This document shows positions 6,685-9,542 of a DNA stretch of 9,542 nt, in pieces. The notes beneath the pieces are model-generated. The model searched no databases, had not been told where the DNA came from, and saw only the letters and a list, made by a program, of their open reading frames with translations. This DNA comes from Mageeibacillus sp. UBA5770 (GTDB taxonomy: Bacteria; Bacillota_A; Clostridia; Saccharofermentanales; Saccharofermentanaceae). Location: the NCBI GenBank assembly GCA_002418705.1, contig DIEQ01000114.1:45375-54916 (forward strand). Reading direction: 5' to 3'. A program made the translations under genes and the position numbers. Numbering within the stretch: the stretch's first letter is position 1; every line of letters starts with the position of its first letter.

Positions 6685-7326
6685 TTGAAATTACAATTGG
6701 CATTGGATTTAGTTACTTTTGAAGAAGCAGTTGCCATTATCAGCGAATCCAAAGAATTTATTGACATTATTGAAATTGGAACCCCGCTGATTATAAAGGA
6801 AGGCATTTCCATAGTTAAGAGAATTCATGACCTATTCCCTGATAAGATTATTCTTGCGGATGTTAAGATCATGGACGGAGGAAAGGAAGAAGCAACATAT
6901 GCATTTGATGCTGGTGCTGATATTGTTACCGTACTTGCTGCCGCTGAAGACGCTACCATTAGTAATGTTGTGAAAATTGCCAGGGTACGAGGCAAAAAAA
7001 CTATGGCGGATATGATCGCTGTCAGGGACATCATTGCACGCGCTTCGCAGATAGACCTGTTAGGTGTTGATTATCTTTGTGTTCATACCGCTTTTGATAT
7101 CCAATATACACAGAAAAATCCGTTGGACGAGCTTCTGCTGCTTCAATCCGTGATAAGCAAATCAAAAACCGCCGTTGCAGGTGGAGTTAATTTAAAAACA
7201 GCACCTGAAACAATCAGATCAAAGCCTGAAATTATCATCGTTGGAGGAGCAATAACCTCTTCCACCAATAAAAAAGAAACCGCTGCCACATTTAAAAGAA
7301 TGATAGATGAAATGCAGGGTGAGTAA
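6685..7326 (+). CDS. hxlA: 3-hexulose-6-phosphate synthase
   Basis: A 213-residue protein of the OMP-decarboxylase superfamily, of normal length. It makes D-arabino-3-hexulose 6-phosphate from formaldehyde and D-ribulose 5-phosphate (the RuMP pathway) and is reversible. The sequence shows the family start MKLQLALDLV with D8, then EIGTPLI, the catalytic D-x-K-x-x-D as D59, K61, D64 in ADVKIMDGG, then VDYLCVHTAFD with H134, AVAGGVN, and the phosphate-binding IIIVGGAIT. Ulasugar-type keto-gulonate-phosphate decarboxylases share the fold, but the KIMDGG and VHT motifs, and the hexuloisomerase partner, favour the synthase. The start is TTG with a GGAGG site. Only 1 nt separates its stop from the isomerase ATG, so the two are surely co-transcribed. 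It is divergent from the LacI/transporter operon. Confidence 0.92.
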   Translation: MKLQLALDLVTFEEAVAIISESKEFIDIIEIGTPLIIKEGISIVKRIHDLFPDKIILADVKIMDGGKEEATYAFDAGADIVTVLAAAEDATISNVVKIARVRGKKTMADMIAVRDIIARASQIDLLGVDYLCVHTAFDIQYTQKNPLDELLLLQSVISKSKTAVAGGVNLKTAPETIRSKPEIIIVGGAITSSTNKKETAATFKRMIDEMQGE

Positions 7327-7327
7327 T

Positions 7328-7879
7328 ATGAACGTATCTGAATTATGTGCAAAAATCACTGCAGAACTGCATGAAGTGCTTAGCTCCATTGACCCGCAGG
7401 AACCCCAAGAGCTGATATCTCAAATTCAAAAGGCAAAACGAATTTTTATTGCAGGAGCCGGACGATCTAAATTGATACTTAGTGCATTTGCCATGCGGCT
7501 GATGCAGATTGGTTTCAACGTATACGTAGTGGGGGAAATAGTAACTCCGGCTATTTGCCCCGGTGACCTTCTGATTATCGGATCAGGTTCAGGAAAGACA
7601 AAGAGTCTAGTTCTTCATGCTCAGACAGCAATAAACCTCGGCGTTACTGTATTCCTGATTACCACAAATCGATCGTCGACTCTCGCATCCATATCTGACT
7701 TTAGCCTTACCTTACCAGTTGCACGTGATAAAAAAAGCGAAAAATATATTTCTTTTCAGCCAGGTGCAAGCGCATTTGAGCAATCCCTGATGATTTTCCT
7801 GGATGCTGTTATTTTAAAAATAATGGAAACATCCGATCCTGATATTTCAGTTAAGACGCTTCATGCAAATTTGGAATGA
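7328..7879 (+). CDS. hxlB: 6-phospho-3-hexuloisomerase
   Basis: A 183-residue SIS-domain sugar-phosphate isomerase of usual length. It converts D-arabino-3-hexulose 6-phosphate to fructose 6-phosphate, completing the step begun by the gene before it. Landmarks are GAGRS (43-47), AMRLMQIGFNVYVVGE, TPAICPGDLLI, the phosphosugar-binding GSGSGKT (85-91), QPGASAFEQ (144-152) and the C-terminal HANLE. The more common form of the late motif is QPMGSLFEQ; the change here is conservative. The start is ATG 7328, 1 nt after the synthase stop, with AGGGTGAG as ribosome binding site. An earlier in-frame ATG at 7307 would overlap the synthase gene and lacks support. Confidence 0.92.
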   Translation: MNVSELCAKITAELHEVLSSIDPQEPQELISQIQKAKRIFIAGAGRSKLILSAFAMRLMQIGFNVYVVGEIVTPAICPGDLLIIGSGSGKTKSLVLHAQTAINLGVTVFLITTNRSSTLASISDFSLTLPVARDKKSEKYISFQPGASAFEQSLMIFLDAVILKIMETSDPDISVKTLHANLE

Positions 7880-8211
7880 AATCCCTTATGCCTGTAAATT
7901 AACACGATATATTTCAACAGCATAAAACTCATCAAATCAATAACCTTTTGATTAAAGATTAGAAGGTTGTTGATCCGACCTGAAAGGCAGGCATCGAAAA
8001 ACACGCCGGAAAATATCCAGGCTTCTATACCCTTAAATATTTTTGACTGTCAATCTATTTATATAATTTAATAATAATTTGATTTATGCGATCCTAATCT
8101 TGGCTATGGATCTCCTATCTCGATTGCGCTGAGCTGCAAGTTCATTTTCTTGTCTTCCATCATATGCATATGTAAAGTTAATCAACAATCCATTCTATTC
8201 CCTAATTGAAT

Positions 8212-8244
8212 TGATCACTAAAAATCCATGTATTTTAGTGGTCA
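8212..8244. repeat. 12-bp inverted repeat between convergent genes
   Basis: The arms TGATCACTAAAA (8212-8223) and TTTTAGTGGTCA (8233-8244) pair along their full length with one G-T pair, around a 9-nt loop. There is no U-tract after either arm, so it is not a standard terminator. It could end or protect the converging transcripts. Confidence 0.5.
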
Positions 8245-8286
8245 TTCTCGATCAAGTTCAGATCGGACAATTTCAATAAAACCACC

Positions 8287-8303
8287 AAGGTATTTTATAC
8301 CCT
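8287..8303 (-). terminator. Weak terminator candidate after the toxin gene
   Basis: On the minus strand, AGGGTAT and ATACCTT form a short hairpin with a 3-nt loop and one G-U pair; a TTTT run follows about 5 nt later. It is 30-45 nt past the toxin stop. The stem is short and AT-rich, so the call is tentative. Confidence 0.25.
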
Positions 8304-8333
8304 AGCGGTTTGCAGACAATGATTTTCTTACTG

Positions 8334-8696
8334 CTATTTAGGCGGCATTTGATCAATCCACCTTGCCAGCGCTGCGTAGGTATCAGAAAACGCCTGAATG
8401 CGCTTCCCCGCAATGCGATACACTTCTAAATCATCCCGTTTCCCAATAACAATAATTTCGATAACCTCGATTTCATCTTCCCTGTTTTCTCGGAAGATAA
8501 TGCGAAGTCCTAGTTTCCTGTTTTTGAGTTTTTTATATCCATGGAGATTTGCGGCCTCATGGTTACCCAGTGGTTCACCAATTTCTCCTCCGCGTTCTTC
8601 CAGACGTTCGAGAGCAGCTCTGACCCATTTCTTTTGAGATCCATCCAGAGCAATATAATCATCATTTGCTTCCTTGAGAAATCGCAGCTTTGGCAT
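8334..8696 (-). CDS. ParE/RelE-family type II toxin
   Basis: A 120-residue basic protein, longer than the usual 85-100 because of a C-terminal tail of about 20 residues. The family core is visible: ANDDYIALDGSQKKWVRAALERL, then GEPLGN, GYKKLKNRKLGLRIIFR (53-69), and IEVIEIIVIGKRDDLEVYRIAGKRI (76-100). RelE-type members cut mRNA on the ribosome and ParE-type members poison gyrase; sequence alone does not decide between them. The ATG at 8696 shares its A with the antitoxin's stop (TGATG), so translation is coupled and antitoxin is made first, the common order for such pairs. The strongly conserved Lys/Arg residues of the family core are present, so the toxin looks intact. Confidence 0.85.
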   Translation of the reverse strand: MPKLRFLKEANDDYIALDGSQKKWVRAALERLEERGGEIGEPLGNHEAANLHGYKKLKNRKLGLRIIFRENREDEIEVIEIIVIGKRDDLEVYRIAGKRIQAFSDTYAALARWIDQMPPK

Positions 8697-9088
8697 CAGT
8701 CAAATAACTCCTCATCCGACATCCCTATATAAGGGTTATCTTCACTTTCTTCTTTGGTTCCCAAAACCTGTTCAGATGTCAGCCAGATCTTGTTGTCATT
8801 ACTTAACCGGCTTGCAGCCTTCGCATAAAGTGCCTCATCTTCAAGCAATTCAATTTCCTTCATGACGGTTTCGATCATGGTCCTTGTATCAACTAAAACG
8901 GTTTTGTAGTATTCATAGGACATTAAAACTGCTTCCGGGGTGTTATGATTTAAAACGAATGCCGGTTCGTTTTCCTTTTCAATTTCTTTTATGACCTTGG
9001 AGTAGTCTCGTTTTATTTCCGAGACAGATTTGGTAATCATATCGAAAAACGGCATCTTTGGCACTCTGGACGTTGAGTTTGTTTTCAT
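8696..9088 (-). CDS. Phd/YefM-family antitoxin
   Basis: A 130-residue acidic protein that should neutralise the adjacent toxin and bind its own promoter. The Phd/YefM DNA-binding fold is visible at about residues 16-65 (DMITKSVSEIKRDYSKVIKEIEKENEPAFVLNHNTPEAVLMSYEYYKTV). A long helical and acidic C-terminus, which in this family wraps the toxin, ends in NPYIGMSDEELFD. It is longer than typical YefM (about 85). The ATG at 9088 is chosen because an AAGGAAGGA ribosome binding site lies just upstream; an in-frame ATG at 9118 lacks one. Its stop overlaps the toxin start. Regulation probably uses the palindrome at 9160-9173 or the repeats at 9221-9253. Confidence 0.85.
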   Translation of the reverse strand: MKTNSTSRVPKMPFFDMITKSVSEIKRDYSKVIKEIEKENEPAFVLNHNTPEAVLMSYEYYKTVLVDTRTMIETVMKEIELLEDEALYAKAASRLSNDNKIWLTSEQVLGTKEESEDNPYIGMSDEELFD

Positions 9089-9159
9089 ATCTATTCCTTC
9101 CTTGTACGATAAATTCAATGTATCTATCAGTTGGGCTATCTGCTGAATCTCATATTTTT

Positions 9160-9173
9160 CTATTTTAAAATAG
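9160..9173. promoter_or_regulatory. Perfect 14-bp palindrome in the antitoxin leader
   Basis: CTATTTTAAAATAG is a perfect palindrome 71 bp upstream of the antitoxin start. Phd/YefM antitoxins bind short palindromes near their promoters, so it is a candidate autoregulatory operator. Its low complexity makes a chance origin possible. Confidence 0.45.
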
Positions 9174-9208
9174 GTCGCACTCGCGTATTAGCTTTACTTA
9201 TTGATGAA

Positions 9209-9237
9209 AGTATAACATGTTTTCACTTTTATTTCAC
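9209..9237 (-). promoter_or_regulatory. Promoter candidate for the toxin-antitoxin operon
   Basis: On the minus strand, GTGAAA (9237-9232) is separated by 17 bp from TATACT (9214-9209), which is preceded by TG at the extended -10 position. The start site would be near 9202, giving a leader of about 115 nt that contains the 9160-9173 palindrome. Confidence 0.5.
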
Positions 9238-9253
9238 TTTTTTATCACTTTTC
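9221..9253. repeat. Three 11-bp phased direct repeats of TCACTTTT
   Basis: TCACTTTT occurs at 9223, 9234 and 9245, exactly 11 bp apart, overlapping the -35 box of the antitoxin promoter candidate. One-turn spacing places all copies on the same face of the helix, as for a cooperatively bound regulator. Confidence 0.6.
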
Positions 9254-9275
9254 TTATGTTAATTAATAAATCGGC

Positions 9276-9401
9276 AAATTTTGGGGGCGAGAATAATGAG
9301 CGATCGGTTGAAATAAGCAGCCGACAGGAGCTAAAAAACAGGCGGTTTTTATGCTTATTAATTGATAAGATTATTTCCAACTGCACCCGACCCCAAAAAT
9401 T
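9276..9401. repeat. Nested imperfect inverted repeat of about 125 bp
   Basis: Outer arms TTTTGGGG (9279-9286) and CCCCAAAA (9391-9398), flanked inside by CG/CG, enclose AATAAT (9292-9297) with ATTATT (9370-9375), then AATAAGCA (9312-9319) with TGCTTATT (9352-9359). Innermost is TAAAAAAC (9332-9339) with GTTTTTA (9345-9351), which has one bulged A. All pairs are in nested order, so the whole stretch could fold into a long broken hairpin, as in a small mobile repeat or a structured RNA. Confidence 0.45.
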
Positions 9402-9470
9402 ACCCCTGAAAAACGCCCTCTTTTGAGACTGAAAAATCCCCCAAAACCCTACAGGCTCTAGGAGATTTCA

Positions 9471-9542
9471 TGGTGGGAACTACAGGACTCGGACCTGCGA
9501 CCCCATGCGTGTGAAGCATGTGCTCTCCCAGCTGAGCTAAGC
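9471..9542 (-). tRNA. tRNA-Val (anticodon CAC), 5' four bases outside the window
   Basis: Read on the minus strand, the window end holds acceptor bases 5-7, T8-A9, D-arm GCTC/GAGC, anticodon arm CATGC-TTCACAC-GCATG with anticodon CAC, variable loop GGGTC, T-arm GCAGG/CCTGT, acceptor strand AGTTCCC, discriminator A and an encoded CCA (9473-9471). The full length would be 76 bases. Anticodon CAC reads the valine codon GUG. The T-loop reads TCCGAGT rather than the usual TTCGAGT, so U55 is replaced by C. Confidence 0.93.

Larger units (their letters stand above)
7880..8333. other. Non-coding gap between convergent units
   Basis: About 450 bp, AT-rich, with no gene I can support. It holds a 12-bp inverted repeat (8212-8244), a small hairpin (8287-8303), a short AACCTT/AAGGTT pair (7942-7947 and 7963-7968), and an isolated TTGACT at 8043-8048 with a poor -10. 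No clear GC-rich terminator with a U-tract follows the isomerase gene. Confidence 0.7.
9089..9470. other. Non-coding region between the antitoxin gene and tRNA-Val
   Basis: About 380 bp holding the antitoxin promoter, a perfect palindrome, three phased direct repeats and a nested inverted repeat. A plus-strand open frame (9217-9426) and a minus-strand open frame over the same bases have no ribosome binding site and no recognisable product. Confidence 0.7.

Noticed and set aside
8041..8072. TTGACT at 8043 as a plus-strand promoter
   Set aside because: The -10 at 17-18 bp is poor (ATTTAA/TTTAAT) and no plus-strand gene follows.
8233..8333. Short minus-strand frame after the toxin gene that resembles a protein C-terminus
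   Set aside because: It is under 20 codons between stops, with no match I recognise; too short to call a gene remnant.
8398..8865. Plus-strand open frames opposite the toxin and antitoxin genes
   Set aside because: They are shadows of two well-recognised minus-strand genes.
9217..9426. Plus-strand open frame of 69 codons and an overlapping minus-strand open frame
   Set aside because: Neither has a ribosome binding site or recognisable domain, and both run through the nested inverted repeat and the phased repeats.
9411..9445. Repeated CTGAAAAA followed by C-runs, and a short CCTA/TAGG hairpin downstream of the tRNA, as a terminator
   Set aside because: The stem is only 4-5 bp and the U-run is short; support is too thin.

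Overview
The window looks like chromosomal DNA of a low-GC Gram-positive anaerobe, most likely a Clostridia/Lachnospiraceae-type Firmicute. The signs are strong AGGAGG-type ribosome binding sites, several TTG start codons, a lipoprotein (not periplasmic) binding protein with a Thr/Ala-rich tether, and AT-rich intergenic DNA. The assignment is inferred from style; no marker gene fixes the taxon.

Left part (1-6171, all minus strand): a sugar uptake and catabolism operon, read right to left. It runs LacI-family repressor, sugar-binding lipoprotein, double ABC ATPase (RbsA type), one permease (RbsC type), aldo/keto reductase, and a ribokinase-like PfkB kinase cut by the window edge. The permease and reductase overlap as TAATG. 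A strong 14-bp hairpin lies between the binding protein and ATPase genes and probably sets their expression ratio. The operon appears to start from a near-consensus promoter (TTGACA-N17-TACAAT, 6476-6448) that is followed at once by a perfect LacI-type palindrome, GGAACCGGTTCC (6425-6436). A second, imperfect operator lies just upstream of the lacI ribosome binding site.

Middle (6172-7879): a divergent control region of about 510 bp, then a two-gene plus-strand unit. It encodes 3-hexulose-6-phosphate synthase and 6-phospho-3-hexuloisomerase, the two ribulose monophosphate (RuMP) enzymes that fix formaldehyde onto ribulose 5-phosphate and convert the product to fructose 6-phosphate, or run in reverse. 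Their pairing with a ribose-type transporter, a ribokinase-like enzyme and a reductase is the most interesting aspect of the window. It suggests uptake of a pentose-like or unusual sugar whose catabolism either supplies the formaldehyde acceptor or itself passes through a 3-keto-hexulose phosphate. The true substrate cannot be read from the sequence.

Right part (7880-9542): about 450 bp without a gene, then a minus-strand type II toxin-antitoxin pair (Phd/YefM-like antitoxin, then ParE/RelE-like toxin, overlapping as TGATG). Next comes an AT-rich region with phased direct repeats over the antitoxin promoter and a nested inverted repeat. The window ends in the 3' 72 bases of a minus-strand tRNA-Val(CAC), with CCA encoded and an unusual T-loop. 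No CRISPR array, insertion sequence or integrase was seen.
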